Source of the DNA: Bacillus sp. RO2
GTDB taxonomy: Bacteria > Bacillota > Bacilli > Bacillales > Bacillaceae_I
Length of the DNA: 64,000 nt
Reading direction: 5' to 3'
Assembly: GCF_012911845.1 (NCBI RefSeq)
Contig: NZ_JAAXCU010000028.1
Location: 20,835-84,834, forward strand
Positions 1 through 8,424 of this stretch are shown here, one piece after another (the stretch's first letter is position 1; each line of letters opens with the position of its first letter). The notes below the pieces were generated by a model. The model did not search any database and was not told the origin of the DNA. It saw only the letters and a list, made by a program, of their open reading frames with translations. Both the position numbers and the translations under genes were made by a program.

Positions 1-1
1 A

Positions 2-814
2 ATTCAAGACGTTCTAGAATCTAAAGAGAAGTTAAATGTAGAGGACATGATGCAACTTCAATTCGACCATTATAATCTCCAAGCAGAAGAGTTTGTCCCA
101 ATACTATTAAAAAATACAGATGTTTCTAAACTCAGAGAGATGGATAGAGAGGCTATTGAGACATTTAAAAATTGGGAGTTCACAGATAGCACTGATTTAG
201 CTGCTCCCCTACTCTTCCACTTTTGGATGGAAGAGATCGCAAACATGTTGTTTAATGATGAGATTAGCGAAGACGTGCTAAAACTCTTTGCAGGAAAAGG
301 AAACGTGGTAGACCAACTGATACGGGATGCACATCAAGGAGAGGAAGGAATCTGGATGACAGAAAAAGGCGGATTACAGAACGTTGTGCAGGAATCTCTC
401 AAAAATGCCGTTAACCGCGCGAGCAATTTCCAAGGAGAAAAGCCAACTGATTGGAAATGGGGAGAAGTGCATGCAGCCGAGTTCTCTCATCCATTGTCAG
501 CCGTTAACCCTTTACACCTCCTATTCAATAGAAAAGGGGCTATTCCAATGAGAGGAAGTAGGGTGACGGTGGGAGCTGCTGGCTGGAATAGTGAAACAGG
601 AAAAGTAAACCACGGTGCCGCCTGGAGAACAATTGTAGACATGAAAAACCCATTAGAGAGCTATAATGTCGTCGGTCCAGGTCAGTCTGGGCATGTAATG
701 AGCCCTTGGTACCAAGATCAGATGGATGACTGGACCCAAGGAAGATATCATCAGACATTAATGAGTGATGAGTATCGCGAGGAAGCTAAGGTGCTAGTGT
801 TACAACCAAAATAA
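2..814 (+). CDS. Penicillin acylase family protein, C-terminal part (cut by window edge)
   Basis: The reading frame is open to the first base of the window, so only the last ~270 residues are visible. The C-terminal block with Gly-Pro-Gly-Gln-Ser-Gly-His followed by a Ser-Pro-Trp-Tyr and Trp-x-x-Gly-Arg-Tyr pattern is characteristic of the beta subunit of penicillin amidase-type Ntn hydrolases, which hydrolyse amide bonds of beta-lactams, acyl-homoserine lactones or related amides. The signal peptide, alpha subunit and N-terminal catalytic Ser of the beta subunit would lie outside the window. A hairpin terminator follows the stop. The family call is firm; the substrate cannot be told. Confidence 0.8.
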   Translation: MQDVLESKEKLNVEDMMQLQFDHYNLQAEEFVPILLKNTDVSKLREMDREAIETFKNWEFTDSTDLAAPLLFHFWMEEIANMLFNDEISEDVLKLFAGKGNVVDQLIRDAHQGEEGIWMTEKGGLQNVVQESLKNAVNRASNFQGEKPTDWKWGEVHAAEFSHPLSAVNPLHLLFNRKGAIPMRGSRVTVGAAGWNSETGKVNHGAAWRTIVDMKNPLESYNVVGPGQSGHVMSPWYQDQMDDWTQGRYHQTLMSDEYREEAKVLVLQPK

Positions 815-831
815 ATAGTAAAAGCATATAG

Positions 832-868
832 AAAGCGAGTAAACTTAATTATCTAGTTTACTCGCTTT
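832..868. terminator. Hairpin terminator after the penicillin acylase gene
   Basis: Perfect 14-bp inverted repeat (AAAGCGAGTAAACT and its complement) with a 9-nt loop, 17 nt after the stop codon. T-rich on both sides, so it may act in both directions. Confidence 0.75.
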
Positions 869-903
869 TCTACTATTTATTTTAAAGGGTCTGTTAAACA
901 CCG

Positions 904-1028
904 CTGTTGATTTCCGCAAATGGCTTCGCTTTCCTAAGGGCTGACGTGAGCCTCCTCGGCTATGCCTGCGGGGTCTCCACCTAGCGCTATCTCCCTCAGG
1001 AGTCTTCGCCTTTTGCTCCAATCAACAG
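904..1028 (+). repeat. Intergenic palindromic repeat, copy R1
   Basis: GC-rich element beginning CTGTTGATT and ending AATCAACAG (perfect terminal stem), with the family core TGGCTTCGCTTTCC, GCCTCCTCGGC, GCGGGGTCT, CAGGAGTCT. Eight more copies occur in this window at 34.8, 36.7, 43.9, 49.65, 49.75, 51.5, 52.5 and 59.7 kb. It lies just downstream of the DUF4385 stop codon, so it may be transcribed in that gene's 3' UTR. Confidence 0.85.
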
Positions 1029-1060
1029 AAACCTATTCCCTACCCGGCTGCTGCTCTCCT

Positions 1061-1507
1061 TTACCCATATTTCTTCTGGTGATCTTTTTTTCTTTTAAGA
1101 TAATCCTTATCCTCTCTCGCAAGCTTCCATTTTTCCTTGAAAATGGCTGCTGATTCAGCTTTAACGGGGTCAACCTGCCTTTCGTTTACCTTGCCATTCT
1201 CGTCATATTTCTTTCCACCTTTATAATTGGTGTAACGGCGGGCTCGTGTATAACCCATCTGCAGAAATTTTCTTGCCATGTCCATTCCAACAAAATCCTC
1301 TTTTTCCTTATAGTCAAGGAACATCTGATAGATTTTATCCGATGACTCCTCTGCAATTTGCGGGTTTTTAAAGCGCCAATGCTGTAGGATTTCACTCTTA
1401 TAAGGCTCTACCAGCAACACACCCTGTTCTCCCCTGCCAACCCTATACAGTTCAGGATTCTTACGAAAGTCTATTTTCATAAAGTCCAATTCATAGTCGA
1501 ACGCCAT
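1061..1507 (-). CDS. DUF4385 family protein
   Basis: 148-residue soluble protein. The N-terminal Met-Ala-Phe-Asp-Tyr start, the stretch around Arg-Val-Gly-Arg-Gly-Glu-Gln-Gly-Val, and the motif Met-Ala-Arg-Lys-Phe-Leu-Gln-Met-Gly-Tyr-Thr-Arg-Ala-Arg-Arg match the DUF4385 family as I know it; its function is unknown. The C-terminus is very rich in Lys and Arg, which would suit nucleic-acid binding, but that is inference. The ATG is preferred over a GTG three codons upstream because an AAGGGTGA ribosome site sits 6 nt before it. It is a single-gene unit. Confidence 0.8.
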   Translation of the reverse strand: MAFDYELDFMKIDFRKNPELYRVGRGEQGVLLVEPYKSEILQHWRFKNPQIAEESSDKIYQMFLDYKEKEDFVGMDMARKFLQMGYTRARRYTNYKGGKKYDENGKVNERQVDPVKAESAAIFKEKWKLAREDKDYLKRKKDHQKKYG

Positions 1508-1614
1508 GGCTGTCACCCTTTTTATTTGAGGTTTACCCTTGGCAGCCTTTTAGTATGCACAGAAAGTTCCATTGCAACATCTTTCATTCTTAAAAAGGAG
1601 AAACAATCCACCCT

Positions 1615-2403
1615 CTATCGTCCTTGTATTTCCTTTATTCCTTTCCCACCTAGAAAGGCATGTCCTGTCTGTAAGGTTAAGGCTTTAGAAAAACCGTAAC
1701 GACTATACACCTTTTCGACTCGTTTCGTAATTGGATAAATCCATAATTTTTCTAACTGAAGGGTTTGGGCTTCTTGTTGAATACGTTGTAGCAACAAACC
1801 AATTAGCCCTTTTCCTCTATAGGCTTCGATTGTCGCGACACTTTCTACACGACCTTGATTCCCATGAACAAATAAGCATGCTGTAGAACAAGGTACTCCG
1901 TCATACCTTAAGAGGAAATGCGTATAACGCTTATCGTTAAATTCCATTTCAAACGCCTTTTCGCGAACTGATCTCCCTCCAAATTCCTCTATCTGACATT
2001 CCACCTCCACCGCTTCAGGATAATTCGAAGCTGTTACCTTTTCGATCGTGATATTCTTATTCACTGTTAAAGGTGTTACCTCTCCATCCCATTGCTGAAT
2101 GAGCTCCGGAAAATCTTCAAACTGAAAGCCCTTCTCTTTTAATAGATGGATAAAAGAGGTTAAAGATTCTATGTTATATAAATAAAATCTAGGGATAACT
2201 TGTATTTGTTCATAAAAAGAAATTACCTCATCGATTACCTTTTCTGGCTGCTCTGGTAATTCACTAACACGGGCATGATTAGCATCATAATAGTCTGGTT
2301 GGTCTTGATTCCAGAACATGACACCCCAAGGTAGGTCTTTTCTATTAGAAAAAGATTGTAAAAGGGCAAAATTTAGTTCCTCTAACTGCTTTAACACATC
2401 CAT
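1615..2403 (-). CDS. GNAT family N-acetyltransferase
   Basis: 262 residues. The C-terminal half holds a GNAT acetyl-CoA-binding core: a beta4 strand (Val-Glu-Ser-Val-Ala-Thr) followed by the pyrophosphate-binding loop Arg-Gly-Lys-Gly-Leu-Ile-Gly-Leu-Leu around residues 195-205, then an amphipathic helix. The N-terminal half is an acceptor-binding extension without recognisable motifs. The start is an ATG with AGGTGG upstream. Expected to transfer an acetyl group from acetyl-CoA to an unknown amine. No operon partner is evident. Confidence 0.8.
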   Translation of the reverse strand: MDVLKQLEELNFALLQSFSNRKDLPWGVMFWNQDQPDYYDANHARVSELPEQPEKVIDEVISFYEQIQVIPRFYLYNIESLTSFIHLLKEKGFQFEDFPELIQQWDGEVTPLTVNKNITIEKVTASNYPEAVEVECQIEEFGGRSVREKAFEMEFNDKRYTHFLLRYDGVPCSTACLFVHGNQGRVESVATIEAYRGKGLIGLLLQRIQQEAQTLQLEKLWIYPITKRVEKVYSRYGFSKALTLQTGHAFLGGKGIKEIQGR

Positions 2404-2583
2404 CTGTTTCCCACCTATTCCTGATTTTTTACTATTTTCTCATTTCCACATCCCAACGATAAATCCCTTTAATCTCTTTCGTTTATCTATAAACTGACCA
2501 ACTGCGACGGTATCGGGACTAAGGTAGAAGAAAACCTTTCCTATTATATTAATCGGTTTGCTATTTTTTTGGAGCAAAAAAAG

Positions 2584-2613
2584 AAGGACAGGTAATTTCA
2601 TGTACCTGTCCTT
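2584..2613 (-). terminator. Rho-independent terminator of the VOC gene
   Basis: Perfect 11-bp stem (AAGGACAGGTA with TACCTGTCCTT), 8-nt loop. On the minus strand it begins 7 nt after the stop codon and is followed by a run of seven T. Confidence 0.85.
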
Positions 2614-2619
2614 GCCTAT

Positions 2620-2982
2620 TCAACCTTTAAATAAAAACTCATTTCCATCTTCGTCGCTAAACTGCACAAATGTACCCCACTGCATTTCTTTTGGTTCCCC
2701 TTTGAAACTTACACCATTTTCTTTCAAAGTATTATACGTCTTCTTTACATCATCACATTCAAATACAATCGATGCTTTCATCTTTTCTGACCCTCGCATC
2801 ATTTGTTTCGGATAGATTACCAGACGCGTTTGAGCACCTTTTGGAGCAACTTCTAGCCAAAATGCTTCAGGTCCCATAGGATGCTCCGCAATAACCTCAA
2901 AGCCAACCTTTTTTGTCCAAAATTCCTTTGCTTTTTGCTGATCTTCCACATAAACAGCAACAGTACCTATATTCGTAATCAT
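2620..2982 (-). CDS. VOC family (glyoxalase/bleomycin-resistance fold) protein
   Basis: 120-residue vicinal-oxygen-chelate protein with paired beta-alpha-beta-beta-beta modules: a start around Gly-Thr-Val-Ala-Val-Tyr-Val and an end with Phe-Ser-Asp-Glu-Asp-Gly-Asn-Glu-Phe, the usual last strand where a metal-ligand Glu sits. The length is typical of single-domain members that dimerise to form the active site. The reaction is not predictable (dioxygenase, glyoxalase or drug binding). A strong AGGAGGAG ribosome site precedes the ATG. The near-palindrome GGTATTACTAGTATACC about 20 nt upstream of the start may overlap its promoter or operator. Confidence 0.8.
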   Translation of the reverse strand: MITNIGTVAVYVEDQQKAKEFWTKKVGFEVIAEHPMGPEAFWLEVAPKGAQTRLVIYPKQMMRGSEKMKASIVFECDDVKKTYNTLKENGVSFKGEPKEMQWGTFVQFSDEDGNEFLFKG

Positions 2983-3002
2983 ATTTCTCCTCCTAAATGC
3001 TT

Positions 3003-3019
3003 GGTATTACTAGTATACC
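3003..3019. promoter_or_regulatory. Possible operator, near-palindrome upstream of the VOC gene
   Basis: GGTATTACTAGTATACC is symmetric at 15 of 17 positions and lies 20 nt before the start codon. A regulator site or overlapping promoter is inferred only from symmetry and position. Confidence 0.3.
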
Positions 3020-3081
3020 TTTATTACACTTGGTTCTTGTAAAAGTACGTTATTTTTGGGGTTGTTTGTTCTTTATAGAAG

Positions 3082-4173
3082 TTATTTCCACCATCTAGAA
3101 TTATAGGTTGTTGAATCTCCGGTTAATAGAATTGTCTCACCAATTTGAGGAGATAAGAGATTAAGATCAGCTTTTTTGGCCTCCGTGACAGCACGTTCTA
3201 TAGGCTCTGTCCAACTATGATAAGCAAGAGTAAAAGCTCCCCAATGAATGAGCATCATATCTCCCCCATTTACGTCTAGATGGGCTTGTACCGCTTCTTC
3301 AGGTGTCATATGAACCCATGACCAGCGACGGTCATATTGACCACCTTCTATTAAAGAGATAGTAAATGGGCCGTATTTTTCTCCAATTTCCTTAAAATGA
3401 GCATCATAACCACCATCTCCACTTGTATAAAAACGGGTCTGTTTCCCAAGTATTACCCAACCACCCCATAAAGTCGTATCTCGATTAAACAACCCTCTCC
3501 CGGAGAAGTGCTTGGATGGGGTTAAGCTGATGGTCAGACCTTGAAACTCCATTTCATCCCACCAATTAAGTTCCGTAATGTTATCCTTTGGAACCCCCCA
3601 ACGAACTAAATGCGCACTTACACCACAAGGAACGAAGAAATGGCCAACCTTATCCTTTAACTTTCGGATAGATGGGTAATCTAAGTGATCATAATGATCA
3701 TGGCTAATAAAAACAGCATCAATCGGTGGCATTTCCTCTAAAATATGCAACATATCTTCACTGTACCGTTTACTACCTATAAAAGAGAACGGTGACGCAA
3801 CGGAACCAAGCATCGGATCAACCAGCATTTTTTTATTGTCGAGACTGATTAAAAAAGCTGAATGCCCAAACCAAGTTACACTATCTGCTTCACTCTTTAT
3901 TTTGGTCCAATCAATTGGAAAAATCGGCAATGGACCAGCAGGTTTACGATCTTTGGCACCAAAAAAAGAATCTTTCATCATAGAGAATATATCAGATACC
4001 TTCATGGTCATCTTAGTGGGTACTTGATTAACAAACTTTCCGTTAACATAATTATCAAACTTAGAATATTGTTTTTTCTGCTCGCTATTAGTATTTCCAC
4101 CGAATACTGGATGGAAGATTATGAACGAGACTACCGCAATTAATACCATTAAAGATATGAACAAATAGATCAT
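3082..4173 (-). CDS. Membrane-anchored MBL-fold metallohydrolase, NAPE-PLD/UlaG-like
   Basis: 363 residues. An uncleaved N-terminal hydrophobic segment (about residues 1-22) should anchor it to the membrane. The metallo-beta-lactamase motif Ser-His-Asp-His-Tyr-Asp-His (around residue 156) supplies the di-zinc ligands. Further conserved His and Asp residues occur in the Thr-Ser-Gly-Asp-Gly-Gly and Leu-Ile-His-Trp-Gly segments. Such proteins resemble N-acyl-phosphatidylethanolamine phospholipase D and the lactonase UlaG, so a phosphodiester or lactone substrate is plausible but unproven. Single gene; the ribosome site is weak (AGGAAGGA, about 14 nt from the ATG). Confidence 0.8.
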   Translation of the reverse strand: MIYLFISLMVLIAVVSFIIFHPVFGGNTNSEQKKQYSKFDNYVNGKFVNQVPTKMTMKVSDIFSMMKDSFFGAKDRKPAGPLPIFPIDWTKIKSEADSVTWFGHSAFLISLDNKKMLVDPMLGSVASPFSFIGSKRYSEDMLHILEEMPPIDAVFISHDHYDHLDYPSIRKLKDKVGHFFVPCGVSAHLVRWGVPKDNITELNWWDEMEFQGLTISLTPSKHFSGRGLFNRDTTLWGGWVILGKQTRFYTSGDGGYDAHFKEIGEKYGPFTISLIEGGQYDRRWSWVHMTPEEAVQAHLDVNGGDMMLIHWGAFTLAYHSWTEPIERAVTEAKKADLNLLSPQIGETILLTGDSTTYNSRWWK

Positions 4174-4400
4174 TATTTTTTATAGTCCTTCCTCTTATTA
4201 CTAGATAAATTAGCTTGAATAGCACCATGAGGTTAATTATAATACTTTTTTCTTTGAAGCACCTAAAAGAATTCTTACCTTCAACTGTTTTGTAATCATT
4301 ATGAAAATATAGTATTCACTTTTTTAATAAAATGACTAAATCTCACAAGGTTAGATGCTATCGTTATAAGCAAATAATCATTTCGATGGGAAATATTTTC

Positions 4401-4414
4401 AGAAAGCGCTTGCA
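4401..4414 (+). promoter_or_regulatory. cre site (CcpA catabolite control) upstream of exaC
   Basis: AGAAAGCGCTTGCA matches the catabolite-responsive element consensus TGWAARCGYTWNCW at 13 of 14 positions. It sits 130 nt before the aldehyde dehydrogenase start, fitting carbon-catabolite control of alcohol/aldehyde oxidation. Confidence 0.6.
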
Positions 4415-4427
4415 CAAAAAAGTATCA

Positions 4428-4512
4428 ATATAGTAATATAGTAAAATGGTAATAAAGTAATATTTTATTATTTTTTCCCTTTTTTACTACAAATAACACT
4501 ATATTACTATAT
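4428..4512. promoter_or_regulatory. 15-bp inverted repeat and 8-bp iterations in the exaC leader
   Basis: ATATAGTAATATAGT at 4428-4442 recurs as its exact complement at 4498-4512, 55 nt apart and ending 31 nt before the start codon. Between them four 8-bp units of the form ATAGTAAT follow each other directly (about 4429-4460). This could be an operator pair, or a long-range hairpin masking the leader. Confidence 0.5.
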
Positions 4513-4543
4513 TTCATAATGACAACATTGGAGGAACTACATA

Positions 4544-6064
4544 ATGATTTACGCAAATCCTAACACAGCAGGTGCTGTCGTTAACTTTAAAGAACGCTAT
4601 GAAAACTTCATTGGTGGAGAATGGATTGCACCAGTAAAAGGTCAATACCTAGACGTAATCTCACCTGTAACAGGTAAGGTATTTACAACAGTTCCTCGCT
4701 CCTCAGCAGAGGACATTGAACTTGCACTTGATGCAGCACATGCTGCAAAAGATGCATGGGGAAAAACTTCTGTTGCAGTACGCTCAAACATTTTAAATAA
4801 AATTGCCGATCGTATCGAAGAGAACTTAGAGATGATTGCAGTTGCTGAAACTTGGGACAACGGTAAAGCAGTACGTGAAACATTAAATGCCGATATTCCT
4901 CTAGTAGTGGATCACTTCCGTTATTTCGCAGGTGTTATCCGCGGACAAGAAGGCGGCATTAGTGAAATCAATCAAGATACAGTAGCTTATCACTACCATG
5001 AGCCACTGGGTGTCGTTGGTCAAATTATCCCTTGGAACTTTCCAATTTTAATGGCAGCATGGAAAATCGCTCCGGCTTTGGCTGCAGGTAACTGCATTGT
5101 TTTAAAACCAGCTGAGCAAACACCTGCTTCTATCTCTGTTTTAATAGAGCTTATTCAGGACCTTTTACCAAAGGGTGTATTAAACATCGTTCAAGGTACT
5201 GGTTTAGAAGTAGGAAAACCACTTGCTACAAACCCTCGTATTGCTAAAATTGCGTTTACTGGTTCTACAGGCGTGGGACGCTCTATTATGCAATATGCAA
5301 CTGAAAATATTATTCCAGTAACGTTAGAGCTTGGTGGTAAATCTCCAAACATCTTCTTCCCTGACGTAATGGATGCAGATGATGAATACTTGGATAAAGC
5401 GGTTGAAGGCTTCGTGTTATTCGCCCTTAACTCTGGTGAAGTTTGCACATGCCCTTCACGTGCATTAATTCATGAATCCATCTACGAAAAGTTCATGGAA
5501 AAAGTAATGGAACGTGTGAAAGCAATTAAAATCGGTAACCCATTAGATACAGACACAATGATGGGTGCACAAGCATCTAGTCAACAATTAGACAAAATCC
5601 TTTCTTATATCGAGATCGGAAAAGAAGAAGGCGCTGAATTATTACTTGGAGGCCACCAAAATAAGCTGGAAGGTGACCTTGAGGAAGGTTACTATATAGC
5701 ACCAACTGTGTTCAAAGGTAATAACAAAATGCGTATCTTCCAAGAAGAAATCTTTGGGCCAGTATTATCTGTCACTACGTTCAAAGACTTCGATGAAGCA
5801 ATCGAAATCGCTAACGATACAGTTTACGGCTTAGGTGCTGGCGTTTGGTCGCGTAGTGGCGAAACTGCTTATCGTGCTGGACGTGCAATTGAAGCTGGTC
5901 GCGTATGGACAAACACATACCACCAATACCCTGCACACGCTGCATTTGGCGGTTACAAACAATCAGGAATCGGCCGTGAAAATCACTCCATGATGCTTAG
6001 TCACTATCAACAAACAAAATGTATTTTAGTTGGCTATAACAAAGGGTCCATGGGCTTTTTCTAA
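4544..6064 (+). CDS. exaC: NAD-dependent acetaldehyde dehydrogenase, ExaC type
   Basis: 506 residues, the usual length for the family. It is close to ExaC/AldB-type acetaldehyde dehydrogenases throughout, starting with Met-Ile-Tyr-Ala-x-Pro-x-Thr-x-Gly-Ala-Val-Val. The Rossmann part has Phe-Thr-Gly-Ser-Thr-Gly-Val-Gly (238-245). The general base is Glu262 in Leu-Glu-Leu-Gly-Gly-Lys, and the nucleophile is Cys301 in Gly-Glu-Val-Cys. It oxidises acetaldehyde to acetate, downstream of ethanol or acetoin breakdown. A GGAGG ribosome site precedes the ATG. The DUF779 gene follows after one base, forming a two-gene operon under a likely cre site. Confidence 0.92.
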   Translation: MIYANPNTAGAVVNFKERYENFIGGEWIAPVKGQYLDVISPVTGKVFTTVPRSSAEDIELALDAAHAAKDAWGKTSVAVRSNILNKIADRIEENLEMIAVAETWDNGKAVRETLNADIPLVVDHFRYFAGVIRGQEGGISEINQDTVAYHYHEPLGVVGQIIPWNFPILMAAWKIAPALAAGNCIVLKPAEQTPASISVLIELIQDLLPKGVLNIVQGTGLEVGKPLATNPRIAKIAFTGSTGVGRSIMQYATENIIPVTLELGGKSPNIFFPDVMDADDEYLDKAVEGFVLFALNSGEVCTCPSRALIHESIYEKFMEKVMERVKAIKIGNPLDTDTMMGAQASSQQLDKILSYIEIGKEEGAELLLGGHQNKLEGDLEEGYYIAPTVFKGNNKMRIFQEEIFGPVLSVTTFKDFDEAIEIANDTVYGLGAGVWSRSGETAYRAGRAIEAGRVWTNTYHQYPAHAAFGGYKQSGIGRENHSMMLSHYQQTKCILVGYNKGSMGFF

Positions 6065-6065
6065 A

Positions 6066-6398
6066 ATGAAAAAAGTCATTGCGACAGATTTGGCACAAGC
6101 ATTAATAAATGAGCTGCAGGAACAGCACGGTGACCTTATTTTGATTCATTCAGAGGGTTGCTGTGATGGAACTTCACCAATCTGTATGACAGCAGGTGAT
6201 TTTTATCTTGGAAGCCAATATAAACAAATTGGTGAAGTGTTAGATGTGCCCTATTATATGCATAACTCAAACTTTTCCTACTGGCAGCACATGCAAATAG
6301 TCATTGATGTAATAGACGGGATAAGTAATTCCTTTTCACTAGAAAGTGCAAAAGATAAATCCTTTGTCATCCGTTCTAACAAAATGATCGCTGAATAA
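6066..6398 (+). CDS. DUF779 domain protein (acetaldehyde dehydrogenase partner)
   Basis: 110 residues from the ATG that begins one base after the exaC stop codon; an in-frame start 12 codons upstream would overlap exaC and is not needed. The Glu-Gly-Cys-Cys-Asp-Gly-Thr-Ser-Pro-Ile-Cys segment (early in the protein) is the DUF779 signature and could bind metal. Genes of this family commonly sit beside exaC-type dehydrogenases, so a role as accessory factor is inferred; no reaction is known. The near-zero spacing suggests translational coupling. Confidence 0.85.
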   Translation: MKKVIATDLAQALINELQEQHGDLILIHSEGCCDGTSPICMTAGDFYLGSQYKQIGEVLDVPYYMHNSNFSYWQHMQIVIDVIDGISNSFSLESAKDKSFVIRSNKMIAE

Positions 6399-6405
6399 AA
6401 AAGAA

Positions 6406-6448
6406 ACACCTCTCGCTCATAATTTAAATGAGCGAGAGGTGTTTTTTC
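6406..6448 (+). terminator. Rho-independent terminator of exaC-DUF779
   Basis: Perfect 15-bp stem ACACCTCTCGCTCAT with its complement, 7-nt loop, followed by TTTTTT. Confidence 0.9.
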
Positions 6449-6901
6449 TGAATGTATTCAGCCTTAATTCAATAAGATTTTAAAAATATAATATCTATCA
6501 AAACTTGATATTTTATAAATACCTCGTTTTAATTACTCACATACATCATGTTTGCCCTAGAGATACGAACGTTCTCCTCACCTCTCCCCCTTTTAAACAT
6601 CAAATTTTCCTGTTGAGATCAAATAATAGACTTTGAAAGCGCGCTTCCCTATAGTAAGGACACCTGGACATTCAAACCATGTCTTATGAATAACTACCTA
6701 CTGCGTGTAGCTTACTAACATCCAACGAAAATGTATTATTGGAGAAATCTTACAAGATAAGAAATTCAAAAACGTTGCCTCTCACCACTCTAGAATTGCC
6801 TAATTATTTGACAGAAATCTTGGTGGTGACAGACACCTTAATACAAAATAAAATAAGAATATCGTAAATAAAGAGAAAGATGTTACTAAATGAGGTGAGT
6901 T
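6449..6901. other. Intergenic region before the MocR gene, no gene seen
   Basis: No credible reading frame. It contains a short inverted repeat TATCAA-AAC-TTGATA near 6494, an AAGCGCGCTT palindrome near 6645 and a GTGACAGACACC half-palindrome near 6827. Any of these could serve the divergent or downstream promoter of the regulator, but none matches an operator I can name. Confidence 0.4.
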
Positions 6902-8326
6902 ATGTTGAATGAGGTGTTAATACCTATAGATAAGAAGTCGAGTATGCCACTCTATGAACAAGTTTATAATGGCATCAGGGAAGAAATCCTGAATGGATCC
7001 TTGAAGGCTAATCAGAAATTGCCCTCTGTTCGCTATATGTCTTCACTTTTATCAGTAAGCCGAAATACAATAGAGGCTGCGTATGAGAGGCTAGATTCAG
7101 AAGGCTATATTTCTAGTAAAAAAAGAAGTGGTTATTACATTCAACAACTCCATACGGATTTATTTGAAGGACAGCTGGTGAACTTTGAAGAAACAGAAGT
7201 CAGTAAAGAAGTTGAGCCTTTTTGCGAGATAGAATTTGATTTTTCAGGAAATCGCGTCGACACGAATCATTTTCCTCTATCAGTTTGGAAACGTATCACT
7301 AATCAATGTTTGAAGGAGCAGCATGAAGAAGTTTTTTTCTTTGGTCACCCTCAAGGAGAGGTTGGTCTGAGGAGAGAAATTGCTTCTTATATCAGACAGT
7401 CAAGAGGGGTTCAATGTACGGAGGAACAAATAGTTATTGGATCTCATACTCAATATTTACTAAACTTACTCTGTCAGATGATTGGCATTGATGGTCAAAC
7501 CGTAGCTTTTGAAAACCCTGGGTATTATGCAGCTAGACAGGTATTTGAGTTACTCGGCTACAATGTGCAATTGATTCCAGTAGGAGTTAAAGGAATTGAT
7601 CTAAAAGCGCTAGAAGATAGCGAGGCCAAGTTGGTTTATGTTACACCTAGTCATCAAATTCCGATGGGATATGTGATGCCTGTTAAGCAAAGATTAGAGC
7701 TAATTAATTGGGCAATGAATGGTAATCGGTACATTATAGAAGATGACCTGAATAGTGAGTTTCGTTATTATGGTCAGCCAATTCCAGCCCTACAACATCT
7801 TGATCAACATGGAAAAGTAATCTATATGGGGTCTTTCTTTAAATCGTTACTTCCAAGTATACGTCTTAACTATATGGTGCTGCCTCCAACTCTGGTTAAA
7901 ATTTATCAAGAACAATTTATCATCTACCAACAAACTACATCACGTATCCTTCAAAAAACAGTTGAAATTTTTATGAAGGAAGGCTATTGGAGTCAGCATA
8001 TTAAAAGAATGAGGAAACTTTATAAGAAAAGATGTGAATGGACAGTCTCTTGCCTTCACAAATATATGAGTAATAAGGTTGATATTTTAGGAGATCAGGC
8101 AGGACATCATGTTGTCATTCAGTTGAAAGAAAGAGAAGTTTCTCGGAATCTTCAAGATATTGCTTTACATAATGGTATAAGAATAGATAGTGTGAACATA
8201 TTTTTGGCTGATAAGCAGATGAATTCGCTATATAATCAAATTTTTATGTTAAGCTTTAGTGCTTTATCGGAAGAAGAAATTCATGCAGGTATTAGGAAAT
8301 TGAGTAAGGTATGGTTCTCAAACTAA
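6902..8326 (+). CDS. MocR-type regulator: GntR winged helix fused to class I aminotransferase
   Basis: 474 residues. Residues ~10-75 form a GntR DNA-binding domain (Pro-Leu-Tyr-Glu-Gln-Val-Tyr, then Leu-Pro-Ser-Val-Arg and Ser-Arg-Asn-Thr-Ile). From ~110 on there is a fold-type I PLP-dependent aminotransferase domain with an Asp-Asp-x-x-Ser-Glu-Phe segment and the PLP-lysine region Ser-Phe-Phe-Lys-Ser-Leu. This is the MocR/GabR/PdxR architecture, in which PLP plus an amino compound act as effector. It lies directly before the AbgT transporter and M20 hydrolase, so it probably controls them. GAGGTGA precedes the ATG. Confidence 0.9.
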   Translation: MLNEVLIPIDKKSSMPLYEQVYNGIREEILNGSLKANQKLPSVRYMSSLLSVSRNTIEAAYERLDSEGYISSKKRSGYYIQQLHTDLFEGQLVNFEETEVSKEVEPFCEIEFDFSGNRVDTNHFPLSVWKRITNQCLKEQHEEVFFFGHPQGEVGLRREIASYIRQSRGVQCTEEQIVIGSHTQYLLNLLCQMIGIDGQTVAFENPGYYAARQVFELLGYNVQLIPVGVKGIDLKALEDSEAKLVYVTPSHQIPMGYVMPVKQRLELINWAMNGNRYIIEDDLNSEFRYYGQPIPALQHLDQHGKVIYMGSFFKSLLPSIRLNYMVLPPTLVKIYQEQFIIYQQTTSRILQKTVEIFMKEGYWSQHIKRMRKLYKKRCEWTVSCLHKYMSNKVDILGDQAGHHVVIQLKEREVSRNLQDIALHNGIRIDSVNIFLADKQMNSLYNQIFMLSFSALSEEEIHAGIRKLSKVWFSN

Positions 8327-8347
8327 TCTGTCCCCTATAAAAAAGAT

Positions 8348-8377
8348 AAATCTGCCCCTGTTAAATGGAGCAGATTT
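8348..8377 (+). terminator. Terminator or attenuator between MocR and AbgT genes
   Basis: 8-bp stem AAATCTGC with GCAGATTT around a 14-nt loop, then ATTTTATTATT. It ends 47 nt before the transporter start. Confidence 0.6.
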
Positions 8378-8424
8378 ATTTTATTATTATTAAAAATTCA
8401 GAATATTCAAAAGGGGGATGGCAT

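Noticed and set aside
962..1153. 63-residue frame at the R1 repeat
   Set aside because: It runs through the palindromic repeat and antisense to the end of the DUF4385 gene; no ribosome site.
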